NCBI RefSeq assembly: GCF_049803795.1
Contig: NZ_JBNAGJ010000001.1
Coordinates: forward strand, 62,001 to 126,000
Direction: 5' to 3'
Origin: Thalassobius sp002708925
GTDB lineage: Bacteria; Pseudomonadota; Alphaproteobacteria; Rhodobacterales; Rhodobacteraceae
Length of the DNA: 64,000 bases
The notes below the pieces were generated by a model. That model made no database searches. It was not told where the DNA came from and was given only the letters and a program-made list of their open reading frames with translations. Both the position numbers and the translations under genes were made by a program. Positions 1-8,950 of the stretch are shown here, piece after piece (the first letter of the stretch is position 1; every line of letters starts with the position of its first letter).

Positions 1-1
1 C

Positions 2-1126
2 TCGCCCCTGCCGCAGCCGATTCACGCCACGTTCGACCTGCGCGAGGCCCCGGCCTTCGATCTGATCCGCGACGCGATGATGCGCCTGTTCGATACCGAG
101 GACCGGGTGATCCGCGTGATCGGCGATCCGGTCCGCGAGGCCGGCCTGCTGATCGAGGTAACGATGCAGACCGCCCCCCTGCGGATGGCGATGATTGATT
201 ACGGGCTGCGGATTTTGGTGCTCTCTGCTGTGATCTCGGCCTTTACGGCGGTGCTGCTGTTTCTTGCTGTCCGCATGTTCCTGGTGAAGCCGATCAAAGG
301 CGTGGTGCGGCATATGCAATCCTATGCCGCCAACCCCGAGGACGCCCGCCGGATCATCACCCCCACGTCCTCTCTGCGTGAGCTGCGCGAGGCCGAGGAG
401 GCCCTGGCCACGATGCAGACCCAGCTGACCGGCGCGCTGAAGCAAAAGGAGCGCCTGGCCCAGCTGGGCGGCGCGGTGGCCAAGATCAGCCACGATCTGC
501 GCAATATCCTGACCAGCGCGCAGCTGTTCACCGACCGGATCGAAATGTCCGAAGATCCCGGTGTCAAACGTCTGGCGCCCAAGCTGGTGAACTCGATCAC
601 CCGCGCGGTGCATCTGTGCGAATCCACGCTGGCCTTTGGCAAGGCCGAGGAACCCGCCCCTCGCCTGAGCCGCATTTTCCTGGCCGATATCGTCAGTGAC
701 GTGATCGACAGCGAACGCCTGTCCGTGGGCGAGCATGACATTTCCTTCGCCGAGGACGTCCCCGGCGCCATGCAGGTGCGGGCCGATCCTGAACAGCTTT
801 ATCGCGTGATCTTCAACCTTGTGCGCAACGCCCGGCAGGCTCTCGCGCAGCGGGGCGCGGGGGGGGAAATCTCGGTTCATGCGGAAGAGGACGATGCCTG
901 CTGGCTGATCCGCGTCACCGATACCGGCCCCGGATTGCCCGCTAAGGCCCAGGAACATCTGTTCAAACCCTTCCAGGGCGGAGCCAGCAAGGGCGGCACC
1001 GGGCTGGGGCTGGCCATCGCGCAGGAATTGATCCGCGGCCATGGCGGTGATTTGCGCCTGGATTACACGGGGCCCGAAGGCACATCCTTTGAAATCGCGC
1101 TGCCCAAAGGCGAGGCCACCCAGTAA
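2..1126 (+). CDS. Sensor histidine kinase (5' truncated by window edge)
   Basis: The frame is open from the first complete codon, so the N-terminus lies outside the window. One membrane helix lies at about codons 69-95 of the visible part and is followed by a HAMP-like linker. A HisKA dimerisation domain carries the phospho-acceptor His in KISHDLRN (about codon 164). The ATPase domain shows the N box (FNLVRNARQAL), G1 (DTGPGLP) and G2 (GGTGLGLA). The residues before the helix look like the end of a periplasmic sensor domain. No response regulator is visible, because the upstream side is cut. An inner-membrane two-component kinase is well supported; the signal cannot be read. Confidence 0.9.
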   Translation, partial: SPLPQPIHATFDLREAPAFDLIRDAMMRLFDTEDRVIRVIGDPVREAGLLIEVTMQTAPLRMAMIDYGLRILVLSAVISAFTAVLLFLAVRMFLVKPIKGVVRHMQSYAANPEDARRIITPTSSLRELREAEEALATMQTQLTGALKQKERLAQLGGAVAKISHDLRNILTSAQLFTDRIEMSEDPGVKRLAPKLVNSITRAVHLCESTLAFGKAEEPAPRLSRIFLADIVSDVIDSERLSVGEHDISFAEDVPGAMQVRADPEQLYRVIFNLVRNARQALAQRGAGGEISVHAEEDDACWLIRVTDTGPGLPAKAQEHLFKPFQGGASKGGTGLGLAIAQELIRGHGGDLRLDYTGPEGTSFEIALPKGEATQ

Positions 1127-1220
1127 AATAAGGGCAAACACGAGGGGCGAAAAAACTTCGGGAAATCTGCGATTTTTGCTCTTGCCAATGTCCGCAGCAA
1201 GGCTTAAACCCCGCCTCCAC

Positions 1221-1297
1221 GGACCGATAGCTCAGCTGGATAGAGTACCTGACTACGAATCAGGGGGTCGGGGGTTCGAATCCTCCTCGGTCCGCCA
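1221..1297 (+). tRNA. tRNA-Arg (anticodon ACG)
   Basis: The 77-nt cloverleaf has a 7-bp acceptor stem (GGACCGA / TCGGTCC), a D arm containing AGCTCAGCTGGATAGAG, and a 5-bp anticodon stem (CCTGA/TCAGG) with loop CTACGAA. This puts ACG at 1255-1257. The T arm carries GGTTCGAATCC, and the 3' CCA is encoded. A34 would be edited to inosine by TadA to read CGN arginine codons. The gene lies 95 nt after the kinase and directly before a stretch of decayed genes. Confidence 0.97.
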
Positions 1298-1517
1298 CTT
1301 CCCCCTTATAAGACGTCAGGCGAAATTGGCTTTTACGTCATAAACTGACCCAATCACCGCGAACCGGATGATTGTGGGTAAACCGCGAGTATCCGGTTCG
1401 CCCCCGTACGTGATGCTTCGCTGGATTTTTAGGATGGCGACGCACGGAAAACGCCTAAGCTATGCTGGGACGGCGGTAGCGCCGTGAAAAATGCCAAACG
1501 GTCCGCCGGAAACGCCG

Positions 1518-1697
1518 TCACAGCAACTGCCCGCGCACTTTCTCCATAGTCTCACCAAGATCCCTGCGGCTTCCACCTTGGGGGATTTTCCAACGCGGGA
1601 CCGGCCACCAAGCCCAACCGTCACACGCGTGCCCGCATTCCGGACATTCGAATTGGCTGAGGCACGGTTCAAATGAAGACTGGCGGGCTACGAGTTT
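1518..1697 (-). pseudogene. Zinc-ribbon protein remnant
   Basis: This open segment has a CPECGH motif and a second Cys (HACDGW), then a Trp/Pro-rich stretch (WAWWPVPRWKIP) and a basic tail ending in GQLL. That is the look of the C-terminal part of a short zinc-ribbon protein. No ATG, GTG or TTG starts it: the frame is closed by the TAG that ends the HEPN-like remnant, and it continues in that same frame. It is probably a fragment of a degraded gene. Family unknown. Confidence 0.35.
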
Positions 1698-1700
1698 GGG

Positions 1701-2234
1701 CTACCTAAACAGAAGTAACAATGCTTCCAGGCTGGTTGAATGCGAATTTTGAGCCTCTTTCAGTAGGGCAGGAGCTTCTTCTATGAGCTTGGCGTCGCGC
1801 TTCCATTGCCCAGCCTGTCCACCAGTGAACTTTTCGCCATGGAAGTAACTATTTCCCGCGCGACAGACACCATTGATTATAAGTTGCGAGAGATTTGAGA
1901 GTGGGACGGGATTAGCTGGATCCCACTGCATATCTGCCAGAAGGCGGCGCGGTGGCTCGCCAACCAGTGTTTTTGCAGCCCCAGACCTCGCGACATGATC
2001 GAAGACCTTCTGATATCTTGAAGCTGTCCGCACACCTGGCAGACCAAGATGCCGCATCCACCATATCTAATCGACGTTCAAACTGGTCTATCTGCACTTC
2101 CGTTCGGGCTTTGCGGTTGCCTACCAATCGCTGAGGGCCGAGCCTGCCAGACTGGAGAAGATTTGCGTATCCAGCAGAGCAGGCGACTTGTCCTTCAAAG
2201 TTGATCTAAGCGCATTGATCAGCTCATCCATCAT
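1701..2234 (-). pseudogene. HEPN-like hypothetical protein, broken by two frameshifts
   Basis: Three consecutive segments in three different minus-strand frames read as one protein: an N-terminal piece from ATG at 2231/2234 (begins MDELINALRSTLKDK, stopped at 2121), a middle piece around 2040-2127 (ends near FERRLDMVDAASW), and a 118-codon piece from 2057 to 1701. The last piece has ICR/GNSYFHGEKF-type residues resembling RNxxxHGxK patterns of HEPN-fold proteins. Whether these are true decay or sequencing errors cannot be told here. The start overlaps the stop of the upstream HTH remnant, so the two were once translationally coupled. GC content is visibly lower than in flanking genes. HEPN assignment is tentative. 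Confidence 0.45.
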
Positions 2235-2447
2235 CAATCAGCGCATACATGCGGGCGCGATCATATTTTTGGTTTGAATTTCGTGGCTTGATCGTGCGTC
2301 CGGTCGACTTGATCCACTTGGATATCGTTTGTGGTGTCGGTCCGTGCTGTTTGCTCAGGACACGCAGAGATTTCCCGCCTTACGACCACGAAGCCAGCTC
2401 GCTAGATGGTAGGCGTTACTCTTCCGAGGAGTGCGCAGAAGCAGCAT
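2224..2447 (-). pseudogene. Small helix-turn-helix protein remnant with one frameshift
   Basis: From ATG at 2447 the frame reads MLLRTPRKSNAYHLASWLRG and runs into a stop. Near 2375 the sense continues in another frame as VLSKQHGPTPQTISKWIKS, a typical helix-turn-helix with the recognition helix TPQTISKWIK, and it ends at 2224. Joined, the product would be about 75 residues, like a resolvase-style or plasmid-type DNA-binding domain. The stop overlaps the ATG of the HEPN-like remnant. The helix-turn-helix reading is good; the gene family is not recognised. Confidence 0.45.
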
Positions 2448-2736
2448 CGTTTATATTGCATATCTATGTGTCGATGTTCCCAGTTGATGGTATGTCATGC
2501 GCACATGTGGACACCGAAGCCGCAGGGAATAATGCGCTCGTTGACACTTGAACATGCGGCGCGTGGTCATCTTGGCCATTACTTGAAATCTGATGGCCCG
2601 TTCGTGCTGCCATGCGCTGCGCCCTGTAGTTTTGTGTTCTCTACCATCCGGTATGATGGCGTGTTCATGTCTCCGGACAGCCAAACAGCGACGGAATTCC
2701 GAAACCGGGGCGTTGTATGATCCAGGTCATGCAACT
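2448..2736. other. Non-coding stretch, no recognisable gene
   Basis: Short open frames occur on both strands, but none shows a recognisable domain, a good ribosome site or the codon pattern of neighbouring genes. Base composition is closer to 50% GC than the rest of the window. It may be the tail of the decayed island next to the tRNA gene. Confidence 0.4.
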
Positions 2737-2758
2737 CTGTTACCGAGTGTCGTAACAG
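2737..2758. promoter_or_regulatory. Inverted repeat upstream of exporter operon
   Basis: Arms CTGTTAC and GTAACAG (7 bp, perfect) are separated by 8 nt and end 33 bp before the first ATG of the macAB-like operon. The size and place suit a dimeric repressor operator. No regulator gene adjoins it, so the protein that binds is unknown. Confidence 0.4.
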
Positions 2759-2791
2759 GGGGAAACTGTTCAAATCGACGGAAATCGAGCC

Positions 2792-4045
2792 ATGAACGAA
2801 ACACAGCGCGAAATTGAAATGTCCCTTGGTCTGGGAAAGGCCAGTCGGAGCTTCCCAGCCTGGCTGGGATGGGTGGGGGCTGCTGTCCTTCTCGGGGCGC
2901 TTGGGGTCTGGTGGATGCAACAGACCGAAGAACGCTCGGGGGTGGTCTATGTGACCGAGGCCGCCAGCCGTGGGAATCTGACGGTGACGGTCACCGCAAC
3001 CGGAACGATAGAGCCCACCAATAATGTCGAAGTGTCATCCGAGCAAACTGGGACCATCGCCGAGGTACTGGTGGATTTCAACGATCGGGTCACCTCTGGC
3101 CAGGTTCTGGCCAAGCTGGACACGGTGCAGCTGAACGCGCAACTGGCCGTCCAGATTGCCAGCCAAGCGGTGGCCGAGGCGCAACTGGCCAGCGCGCAGG
3201 CCAGCCTTCTGGAAGCGCAAGCGGATTTTGAGGTTGTGAAGCAACTGGATGAACGCGGCGTCACCTCGCATGTTAATCTGATCACGTCGCAGGCCGCGTT
3301 GAACCGGGCTCGTGCCGGCGTTGCCAGTGCGCAGGCCAATGTGGATCTGACGCAGGCCCAGCTTGATGCGCAGCAGGCCATTCTGGACAAGGCCACCATC
3401 GTGTCGCCGATCAACGGAATCGTGTTGGATCGCGCTGTCGATGTCGGACAGATCGTCGTTGCCAGCCTGTCTGCGCCCGAGCTGTTCACAATTGCCGAGG
3501 ACTTGGCGCAGATGGAATTGCAGGTCGATGTTGCCGAGGCCGACATCGGTCGGATTGCCAAAGGGGATTCCGCAAGCTTCACCGTCGATGCCTATGACGA
3601 TGCGGTTTTCCCGGCGGAAATATCCATGGTGCGCTATGCGTCGGAAAGCACCGATGGGCTTGTGACATACAAGGCAATTTTGTCCGTAGACAATGAGGCG
3701 CTTTTGCTGCGCCCCGGCATGACGGCCACCGCCGATATTATTGCCGCACATTACGAAGACGTGCTGCTGGTGCCCAATGCTGCGCTGCGCTTTGCTCCGC
3801 CCCAGGTCATCGAGGCCGAGATCGCGGACGATGAGGGCGGCGGTGGTCTGCTGGGGCTGATCATGCCTTCGAGGCCTGGCGCCGCTAGGGCCGTGTCCGA
3901 TCATACGCTGTGGGTGTTGCGCGGCAAGGACATCGTTGAGATCACGATTGAAAAAGGAGATTCGGATGGTCTGCACACGATCATTCTTGCCGGTGAGGTG
4001 CAGGCCGGGGATCAAGTGATCACCGACATGATCGAGGGCCAGTAA
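2792..4045 (+). CDS. MacA/HlyD-type periplasmic adaptor subunit
   Basis: This 417-residue membrane-fusion protein would bridge an ABC exporter to an outer-membrane channel. One N-terminal anchor helix lies at about residues 22-41. It is followed by a lipoyl/barrel half (GTIAEVLVDFNDRVTSGQVLAKLD), a long Ala/Gln-rich alpha-hairpin (about 115-205), the second lipoyl half (ATIVSPINGIVLDR) and beta-barrel and membrane-proximal domains. A Gly-rich insert near residues 345-352 is unusual but modest. It is followed one base later by an ATPase gene and then a permease, as in MacAB/YknXYZ systems. No TolC homologue is visible. The substrate cannot be predicted. Confidence 0.88.
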   Translation: MNETQREIEMSLGLGKASRSFPAWLGWVGAAVLLGALGVWWMQQTEERSGVVYVTEAASRGNLTVTVTATGTIEPTNNVEVSSEQTGTIAEVLVDFNDRVTSGQVLAKLDTVQLNAQLAVQIASQAVAEAQLASAQASLLEAQADFEVVKQLDERGVTSHVNLITSQAALNRARAGVASAQANVDLTQAQLDAQQAILDKATIVSPINGIVLDRAVDVGQIVVASLSAPELFTIAEDLAQMELQVDVAEADIGRIAKGDSASFTVDAYDDAVFPAEISMVRYASESTDGLVTYKAILSVDNEALLLRPGMTATADIIAAHYEDVLLVPNAALRFAPPQVIEAEIADDEGGGGLLGLIMPSRPGAARAVSDHTLWVLRGKDIVEITIEKGDSDGLHTIILAGEVQAGDQVITDMIEGQ

Positions 4046-4046
4046 C

Positions 4047-4805
4047 GTGAGCAGTGATACGGGCACGGGCAGCAACGTGGGCCGCGACACTCCCGTGATC
4101 GCGTTGCGGGACATTTCCAAGGTTTACGGCAGTGGCGAAGCTGAAGTGCGCGCCATGGATGGCGTCGATCTGACCATCGCACCGGGCGAGTTCGTCGCGA
4201 TCATGGGCCCGTCGGGATCTGGAAAATCGACCGCGATGAACATCATCGGCTGTCTCGATAGCCCCACCAGTGGCAGTTACCTGTTCAACGGGGTGCAGGT
4301 GGGCGATCTGACGCGGGATCAGCGCGCTTTGTTGCGTCGCAACTATCTTGGTTTCGTGTTTCAGGGGTTCAACCTGCTGGCGCGCACCTCGGCGATAGAC
4401 AATGTTGAACTGCCGCTGATCTACAAGGGCGTGCCGGCCGGTGAACGGCGCGCACAGGCGATGGAGGCTCTGGCGAAGGTCGGGCTCAAGGGGCGCGAAC
4501 ACCATGATCCCTCTCAGCTTTCGGGGGGGCAGCAACAGCGGGTCGCCATTGCCCGTGCCCTGATCGGCAGCCCGCAGGTCATCCTGGCGGATGAACCTAC
4601 TGGCAATCTCGATACCAAACGGTCACTCGAAATCATGGAGCTGCTAAGCGATTTTAACCAGCGCGAAGGGATAACCATCGTCATGGTCACGCATGAAGAA
4701 GACATGGCGGCCTATGCCCACCGGGTGATCTGGATGGTGGACGGGCGTATAGAACGCACCGGCACCCCCGAAGAAGTCTTCAACCACGAAAGGCAGGGCG
4801 CATGA
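4047..4805 (+). CDS. MacB-like ABC transporter ATP-binding protein
   Basis: The protein has 252 residues with a GTG start one base after the adaptor stop. Walker A is GPSGSGKST (residues 54-62), the signature LSGGQQQR is near 157, and Walker B ILADEPTGNLD is followed by the switch His in VTHE. This is the LolD/MacB/FtsE branch of ABC ATPases. It would power the permease encoded next, with which it overlaps by 4 bp (ATGA). In classical MacB the ATPase and permease are one chain; here they are two, as in YknYZ-type exporters. Confidence 0.92.
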   Translation: MSSDTGTGSNVGRDTPVIALRDISKVYGSGEAEVRAMDGVDLTIAPGEFVAIMGPSGSGKSTAMNIIGCLDSPTSGSYLFNGVQVGDLTRDQRALLRRNYLGFVFQGFNLLARTSAIDNVELPLIYKGVPAGERRAQAMEALAKVGLKGREHHDPSQLSGGQQQRVAIARALIGSPQVILADEPTGNLDTKRSLEIMELLSDFNQREGITIVMVTHEEDMAAYAHRVIWMVDGRIERTGTPEEVFNHERQGA

Positions 4806-6010
4806 TACGGGAAACCGTTCACCTGGCGATCCAGGCCATCTTTCGCAATGCGATGCGCTCGATCCTGACCGTGCTTGGCATCGTGATCGGTGTGGCGGCG
4901 GTCATCGCTATGGTCACTGTAGGCCAGGGCAGTTCCGATCAGGTCACGGCGGATGTTGAAAAGCTGGGCACCAATGTATTGATGGTGTTGCCAGGGGCAG
5001 GGCGGATGGGGCCGGGGAACAGTTCCGTCGCGGCATCGCTTGAACTGAAGGATGTCGAGGCGCTGGTGGATCAACTGTCCAGCATTCGCACCGCCGCGCC
5101 CTATACACAGACCACGCTGAACGCGGTCTATGGCACCGAGGACATGCGTACATCCGTGGCCGGCACCGATGCGCGCTATCTGGACGTGGTGGATTGGCCG
5201 GTGGTGCGCGGGCGCAGTTTTTTGCCGTCTGAGGAAAACTCGGGCAAGGCGGTCTGCATCATCGGTGAAACCGTTCGCCAAGAACTGATGGGAAATTTCG
5301 ATCCGGTCGGTGAGACATTGCGCTTGAAGAGTGTCTCGTGTGAAGTCATCGGTTTGCTGGAGGCAAAGGGCGCGTCGAGCTTCGGTTCGGATCAGGATGA
5401 TATCGTTTTGATGCCGATCAAGGCCTTGCAGCGCCGGGTTCTTGGGACGTCAGATGTTTCGATGATCTATCTGGCGGTGGTCGATGGCGTGTCCACCGAG
5501 CGCGCCGTGGTCGATGTCGAGGTGCTGATGCGCGAGCGGCGCAGGATCAGTGACGGCGAAGAAGACGATTTTAATGTCCGCGACATGAAACAGCTGGCGT
5601 CTATGCTGACCGGGATTACCGACGTTTTGACTGGTTTGCTATCGGCTGTGGCGGCTGTCAGCCTGTTGGTTGGTGGGATCGGGATCATGAACATCATGCT
5701 TGTCTCGGTCACCGAGCGCACCCGCGAAATTGGCATCCGGCTGGCGGTTGGGGCCACGGCGCATCAGGTGCTGCTCCAGTTTCTGGTTGAGGCGGTTGTG
5801 CTGTCGATGATCGGTGGAGTCATTGGCATCCTGTTGGGGCTGGGGCTTGCAGCCGTAGCGTCCAACATCATGGTCATCCCGTTCAGCCCCGATCCGTTTA
5901 TCGTGGCCATTGCATTCCTGTTTTCAGCGGCGGTTGGCGTGGTTTTCGGGTATTTCCCAGCGCGTCGTGCCGCGCATCTGGATCCGATTGAAGCATTGCG
6001 TCATCAATGA
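4802..6010 (+). CDS. MacB-like ABC transporter permease (FtsX fold)
   Basis: The protein has 402 residues: an N-terminal helix (about 18-42, SILTVLGIVIGVAAVIAM), a large periplasmic MacB_PCD domain (about 45-250), and three C-terminal helices carrying the FtsX signature (GGIGIMNIMLVSVTERTREI) and ending in FPARRAAHLDPIEALRHQ. This is the mechanotransmission type of exporter, which moves periplasmic substrates through a TolC-like channel with the adaptor encoded upstream. Candidate cargo includes peptides, macrolides or lipoproteins. Confidence 0.92.
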   Translation: MIRETVHLAIQAIFRNAMRSILTVLGIVIGVAAVIAMVTVGQGSSDQVTADVEKLGTNVLMVLPGAGRMGPGNSSVAASLELKDVEALVDQLSSIRTAAPYTQTTLNAVYGTEDMRTSVAGTDARYLDVVDWPVVRGRSFLPSEENSGKAVCIIGETVRQELMGNFDPVGETLRLKSVSCEVIGLLEAKGASSFGSDQDDIVLMPIKALQRRVLGTSDVSMIYLAVVDGVSTERAVVDVEVLMRERRRISDGEEDDFNVRDMKQLASMLTGITDVLTGLLSAVAAVSLLVGGIGIMNIMLVSVTERTREIGIRLAVGATAHQVLLQFLVEAVVLSMIGGVIGILLGLGLAAVASNIMVIPFSPDPFIVAIAFLFSAAVGVVFGYFPARRAAHLDPIEALRHQ

Positions 6011-6176
6011 TGAATGGCCGCAGGCGCGGGCGCACAGGATTGGAAATTCCGCTCATCAGAATCTGCCAGCGGTGGCTTGTCTGCCCGAATGTTCGTGGTG
6101 AAGGGGCGCGGCGCAACCGGATAATTGCCCGCACTCCTTGGCACGCCAAAAACTGAAAATACCCCTAAATACCCAA

Positions 6177-6202
6177 GACCGGCCGGATTGCTCTGGCCGG
6201 TC
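6177..6202. terminator. Hairpin between convergent genes
   Basis: An 8-bp GC stem (GACCGGCC / GGCCGGTC) with a 10-nt loop lies 15 bp beyond the stop of the minus-strand beta-propeller gene and 167 bp beyond the exporter operon. There is no clear T-run, so termination strength is uncertain. It could serve both strands. Confidence 0.45.
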
Positions 6203-6217
6203 GTCATCCAGACTGTC

Positions 6218-7180
6218 TTAGCGATAGGCGGCGGGCAGTTGGATTTTCAGGATCCGGTATGGATCGGCGGGGCCTGCGGACGGGTCGAACAGGTGATCCA
6301 GCTGGCCCTCGATCACATAGGCCTGCGTTCCGATCACCGTGGCCGTCGTGGGCACGTTCAGATCCGCCGCGATCGTGTCGATTGTGGCAGCGTCGCCGTT
6401 CAGCGTGACACCCAGCAGGGCGCCTGTCGCGCCAGCAGACAAACCGCCGCCTTCGACGATCAGAAACCGTCCGTTGCCCAGGGCCGTCAGCCCGTCCGCG
6501 CCATGGATATTTCGCGGCAGGGCCACCTGGCTGACGGCTCCGGACTGGCCGTTCTGCTCGATGGCGATCCGGTGCAGCGTGCCGGTGTTATAGCGCAGCG
6601 CATAGACCGCGCCGTCGTCATAGGCGATGCCATTCAGGTTGAAACCCTCGCCGCTGAATTGCGCGTCCTCCAGCCAGATTTCCAACTGATCGCCCCCCGG
6701 TGCAAGCGCATAAATCCGCGGCGCAAAGCTGTCGGTGGCCAGGATCGTGCCGTCCGGCAATTGGGCGATGTCATTGCAGAAGGCACCGCCAGCGGGCAGC
6801 TCGTACCGCCCCGAGGCCGCGCCGGTGACGCGGTCAAAGGCCACCAGAGCGGGGGCGGCGGTGCCGGTCAGCGCGCTGATCCCCGGATCCGAGGAACAGG
6901 CGAACACGGTGTCCCCCGCCACGTGCAGGCCCACAACCGTGACCATGCCATTCGCACCGGCGGGGGCGAAATCGCGCACGCTGTGATCTTTGGCCGAGAT
7001 CGCGATCAGGCGGCCCTGGGTCAGGCTGCCGGTATACAGGTTGCCATCGGCATCGGCCGAAATGCCCTCGGGGGCAAAGGCGGGGTCGGGCAGGGGGATG
7101 GCAGTGCCGGACTGGGCGAGCGCCGGCACAAAAGAGACAAGCGCGCCGATCAGCGCGAAAGGGGTCAGCGAGAGTTTCAT
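6218..7180 (-). CDS. Secreted SMP-30/gluconolactonase-like beta-propeller protein
   Basis: I place the start at ATG 7180, 24 codons inside the longest frame. There a strong ribosome site (GGAAAGGAAG) precedes MKLSLTPFALIGALVSF and a clear signal peptide ending ALAQ. The 320-residue product has repeated propeller blades (PEGISADADGNLY, GMVTVVGLHV, NDIAQLPDGTILATD, NLNGIAYDDG, GADGLTALGNGRFLIVEGG) typical of six-bladed SMP-30-like sugar lactonases. It would fold in the periplasm. The AraC-type gene lies directly upstream on the same strand and is its likely regulator. The substrate is unknown, and metal ligands cannot be assigned with certainty. Confidence 0.7.
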   Translation of the reverse strand: MKLSLTPFALIGALVSFVPALAQSGTAIPLPDPAFAPEGISADADGNLYTGSLTQGRLIAISAKDHSVRDFAPAGANGMVTVVGLHVAGDTVFACSSDPGISALTGTAAPALVAFDRVTGAASGRYELPAGGAFCNDIAQLPDGTILATDSFAPRIYALAPGGDQLEIWLEDAQFSGEGFNLNGIAYDDGAVYALRYNTGTLHRIAIEQNGQSGAVSQVALPRNIHGADGLTALGNGRFLIVEGGGLSAGATGALLGVTLNGDAATIDTIAADLNVPTTATVIGTQAYVIEGQLDHLFDPSAGPADPYRILKIQLPAAYR

Positions 7181-7269
7181 AAGCTTCCTTTCCAGATATG
7201 TGAGGAAAGAAATGCCCGTTCGGGCCTGTGTTTGCGCGCCGCGGACGGTCAATCTCGCGCCTGTTTCGG

Positions 7270-8172
7270 TCAGGGCGCGGGGCGATAGCTGTCCATCTGA
7301 ACCACATGGCTGGCGGGCTGGGTCTGTGTGGCGCGCAGCTCGGTCGGGCTGAGCGAGAACCGCAGGCGAAACCGCTCGGAAAAGCGTGATTGCGACTGGT
7401 AGCCGCAGTCAAAGGCAATCTGGCCGATGGGCATGTCCGACATCATCACCAGCTCGACCCCATGGCTTAGCCGCGCATCTTCAAGCAAAGCGCGGAAGCT
7501 GGTGTTTTCGCTGCGCAATTGGCGGCGCAGGGTGCTTTCGCTCATGGCCAGTTTCGCGGTCAGATCCGCGATCCGCCAGTCCTGTGCGGGGGCGGCTGCG
7601 AACAGGCTGCGAATCCGATCACGCAGTGTCTCGGCCCCCGATCCCAGCAGGTTTCCAGCCACCCCCTGCCGGGCCAGCAGTAGCAGGATTTCGGCCAGGC
7701 GGTGCCGGGTCTGTGCGCGATCCGAGCCAAACTTCCGATCATGTGCCAGCCAGTCCGCAATCAGCGAAAACAGCGCGTCCGACCCGGCGGTGCGCCATTT
7801 CGCAGACATCTGCCAGTTGGTCAGCTCGGGGCCATAAATCTTGTGAAACAGCTCAACCGTGGGGGCATCGAACACCAATGAGGCCCCCAGAAAACGGCCC
7901 GTTCCCACCGCCGGGATGTTTTGCAGATCAAAGCGCGTGTTGGGGGGCAGCACCAGCAGCTCTCCTGCCTGGACGTCGTAGATTTGGGGGCCCACCGCGA
8001 TCCGTTTGCGTCCCTTGATCGGGAACATCACAATCGGCTGGGCCATGTCCATGTCTGTCAGGCTCTGGGTCTGTTGGCACCCGTTCACGCCGATGTTGCG
8101 CGCAATCTGCCCCGCAGACATGGCCTGCGAGACTTCGGATTCCAGCCGTAAAAGCGTCTGATCGCTGATCAT
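7270..8172 (-). CDS. AraC family transcriptional regulator
   Basis: The protein has 300 residues. The N-terminal half is a cupin-like AraC ligand-binding domain (around VGPQIYDVQAGELLVLPPNT). The C-terminal domain (about 190-285) holds two helix-turn-helix motifs: LAMSESTLRRQLRSENTSF and IGQIAFDCGYQSQSRFSERF. It lies 89 bp upstream of the secreted beta-propeller gene in the same direction, so it probably controls that gene, perhaps in response to a small carbohydrate or lactone. The effector is unknown. Confidence 0.88.
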   Translation of the reverse strand: MISDQTLLRLESEVSQAMSAGQIARNIGVNGCQQTQSLTDMDMAQPIVMFPIKGRKRIAVGPQIYDVQAGELLVLPPNTRFDLQNIPAVGTGRFLGASLVFDAPTVELFHKIYGPELTNWQMSAKWRTAGSDALFSLIADWLAHDRKFGSDRAQTRHRLAEILLLLARQGVAGNLLGSGAETLRDRIRSLFAAAPAQDWRIADLTAKLAMSESTLRRQLRSENTSFRALLEDARLSHGVELVMMSDMPIGQIAFDCGYQSQSRFSERFRLRFSLSPTELRATQTQPASHVVQMDSYRPAP

Positions 8173-8284
8173 TGGGGCTCCTTATCTGGTCTGGCCGCAG
8201 TTTAATACAGCAGCCCCGCAGGCCCAGCCCTGCACACAGATTTGACCGTTTCAGGCGCAAGAATGATGGGTTCAGGCCAGGCAA

Positions 8285-8878
8285 TCAGCCGTTACGAGGC
8301 CTGGGGCGCCCGATATGGGGCGGCTCTTGGGTGATCTGCCAGACCGTGGCCGGGGGAAAATTGCGCAAGGTGTGGCCGGCTCTTTGGGTGCGCAGGCCCA
8401 GCCCCGTCCGGATGCGCGCAGGCACCGGGCAGCGCGGGCCATAGGTGAATTGCCACAGCGCCGCGCCGGGCCGCAGTTGGGCGAAAACGCCGGCCAGCAC
8501 CCGCAGCACCTGGCTTTGGGGCATGGACAGCAGCGGCAGGCCACTGATGGCCGCTCCATGCTGGCGGCTGGCGGGGGGCAGGTGCCGCAGGCCGCCTGCA
8601 TCCATCCGATAAAGCCGGGCCTGCGGAAACCTGAGGCTTAGCAGATCGGCAAAGCTATCCTCGGCCTCGATCAGGGTCAGGTTCCGTTCGGCCACCCCCG
8701 CTTTCAGCAGGGCGCGGGTGAAAACGCCCGTTCCCGGCCCCAGTTCCAGCACGGGCCCGGTGTCGGGGCCGATGCGGGCGGTGATCAGATGCGCCAGCCG
8801 GGGCCCCGAAGGGACCACCGAGGCCACGCGCAACGGCGCGCCGATCCAGGCCTTGAGGAACAGAACAGTGTCGGTCAT
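8285..8878 (-). CDS. SAM-dependent methyltransferase, PmtA-like
   Basis: The start is taken at ATG 8878 (MTDTVLFLKAW), with a nearby AAGGG site, rather than 18 codons upstream. The 197-residue product has the Rossmann motif VLELGPGTGVFT (about 45-56) preceded by a phospholipid N-methyltransferase-like N-terminus (VASVVPSGPRLAHLI). It then has an acidic motif II (LIEAEDSF), and later GLPLLSMP resembles the post-I region of PmtA-type enzymes. Likely role: N-methylation of phosphatidylethanolamine or a related small substrate. It is divergent from a TetR gene 72 bp away. Confidence 0.72.
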   Translation of the reverse strand: MTDTVLFLKAWIGAPLRVASVVPSGPRLAHLITARIGPDTGPVLELGPGTGVFTRALLKAGVAERNLTLIEAEDSFADLLSLRFPQARLYRMDAGGLRHLPPASRQHGAAISGLPLLSMPQSQVLRVLAGVFAQLRPGAALWQFTYGPRCPVPARIRTGLGLRTQRAGHTLRNFPPATVWQITQEPPHIGRPRPRNG

Positions 8879-8950
8879 CGCGCTACCCTTGCATCTGTCT
8901 TGGATACCACAATAATGTGAGCAAAGGCTCATATCGGAAACTCGTATTTC

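Noticed and set aside
2249..2551. 100-codon plus-strand open frame near the decayed island
   Set aside because: No domain or start signal, and the minus strand gives a readable HTH instead.
6125..7288. 387-codon plus-strand open frame opposite the beta-propeller gene
   Set aside because: No domain, ribosome site or sensible composition; shadow of the minus-strand gene with a signal peptide.
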